From: CAWIUB01 sp963839175
GTDB lineage: Bacteria; Actinomycetota; Actinomycetes; Mycobacteriales; Jatrophihabitantaceae
NCBI GenBank assembly: GCA_963839175.1
Contig: CAWIUB010000016.1
Location: forward strand, 62,001 to 126,000
Reading direction: 5' to 3'
DNA length: 64,000 nucleotides
This document shows, piece by piece, positions 63,668 through 64,000 of this stretch. The number at the start of each line of letters is the position of its first letter. The first letter of the stretch is position 1. The notes beneath the pieces are model-generated. The model was not told the DNA's origin. It did no database searches and saw only the letters and a list, made by a program, of their open reading frames with translations. A program made the translations under genes and the position numbers.

Positions 63668-64000
63668 AGACAATCCTGCTCGCCGCCGTCGCCTCACTGC
63701 TGTGCTCGATCCTCTGCACGCCATTGGTCGTGCGATTCTTCCGCGAGCACGGGTTCGGCCAGGAGATCCGCAACGACGGACCACCCGCGCACATGGTCAA
63801 GCGCGGCACCCCGACGATGGGCGGTGTCGCGATCATCGGCTCGACGGTCTTCGGCTACTTCGTGGCACACGTCCCCGACCTGTTCAGCGCGCATGCCTCG
63901 CCGACCGTGTCGGGCCTGTTGCTGCTGTTCGTCATGGTCGGCCTCGGCGTTGTCGGCTTCCTCGACGACTTCATCAAGATCAGGCGGCAGCGCAGTCTCG
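63664..64000 (+). CDS. mraY: Phospho-MurNAc-pentapeptide transferase, N-terminal part (cut by window end)
   Basis: GTG 63664 overlaps the murF stop, and the frame runs open to the end of the window (112 codons). A first helix (ILLAAVASLLCSILCTPLVV) is followed by the cytoplasmic loop FGQEIRNDGPPAHMVKRGTP-TMGG, which is the MraY signature. Two further helices then lead to GVVGFLDDFIKIRRQ, with the catalytic Asp pair. It attaches the pentapeptide to undecaprenyl phosphate to make lipid I. The rest lies beyond the window. Confidence 0.96.
   Translation, partial: MKTILLAAVASLLCSILCTPLVVRFFREHGFGQEIRNDGPPAHMVKRGTPTMGGVAIIGSTVFGYFVAHVPDLFSAHASPTVSGLLLLFVMVGLGVVGFLDDFIKIRRQRSL

Noticed and set aside
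1..64000. tRNA, rRNA or CRISPR elements
   Set aside because: Reading both strands I found no T-loop and acceptor-stem pattern that folds as tRNA, no rRNA-like sequence and no regularly spaced repeat array; a tRNAscan or CRISPR finder run would settle it.

Overview
The window is a 64 kb piece of a high-GC actinobacterial chromosome. Three things support this: GTG and TTG starts are common, many genes have a TANNNT -10 box 6-8 nt before the start codon (leaderless transcription), and the gene order follows the block I recall from Mycobacterium tuberculosis as Rv2190c to Rv2156c. That block runs NlpC/P60, pimB', fadD15, SRPBCC cyclase, ArsA-like ATPase, Rv2183c-like, acyltransferase, 3'-5' exoribonuclease, aroG, pknL, Rv2175c, prenyl synthase, MTHFR, GNAT, then the mraZ-dcw cluster. 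MurE carries the DNPR motif, so the peptidoglycan is predicted to contain meso-diaminopimelate. I cannot name the genus from the sequence.

Layout. 1-7.5 kb is accessory: a cut LuxR-type regulator, two small paralogous proteins, one intact IS1182-family element with a CTAG target duplication, a SHOCT membrane protein, an FGE-like protein, a small holin-like membrane protein, a nonapeptide-repeat protein and an RDD protein. 7.5-10.4 kb holds two tandem units, each made of a promoter, a c-di-AMP (ydaO/yuaA) riboswitch and a secreted NlpC/P60 hydrolase. 10.4-33.4 kb is the conserved block: mannosyltransferase, acyl-CoA ligase, ArsA-like ATPase, ROK glucokinase, acyltransferase, exoribonuclease, a phosphofructokinase with PPi-type residues, two unrelated DAHP synthases, threonine aldolase, PknL and its Rv2175c-type partner. 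It is interrupted by a gene that fuses a catalytic-domain-less serine recombinase to a membrane domain. 33.4-37.5 kb is a carotenoid cluster (crtYc, crtYd, crtB, crtI, crtE), divergent from the MTHFR gene.

39.9-46.9 kb is assimilatory sulfate reduction: sulfite/nitrite reductase, a zinc-ribbon protein and APS reductase on the minus strand; APS kinase, CysD, CysN and siroheme synthase on the plus strand. Both operons begin with a 28-residue cysteine leader peptide of the same type. 48-50.5 kb is a probable LexA-controlled set (HEPN protein, methyltransferase, DNA polymerase IV) behind a perfect SOS box; a second near-perfect box precedes an AlkB-like gene at 24.98 kb. 51.1-56 kb is a MoxR / DUF58 / transglutaminase operon. 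56.2-64 kb is the start of the dcw cluster (mraZ, rsmH, ftsL-like, ftsI, murE, murF, mraY cut by the window end), preceded by a promoter overlapping three MraZ boxes.

Functionally the window joins envelope building (PIM synthesis, peptidoglycan precursors, septal PBP, NlpC/P60 hydrolases, PknL) with carotenoid, aromatic and sulfur metabolism and DNA damage tolerance. I saw no rRNA, tRNA or CRISPR array and no U-tract terminators.
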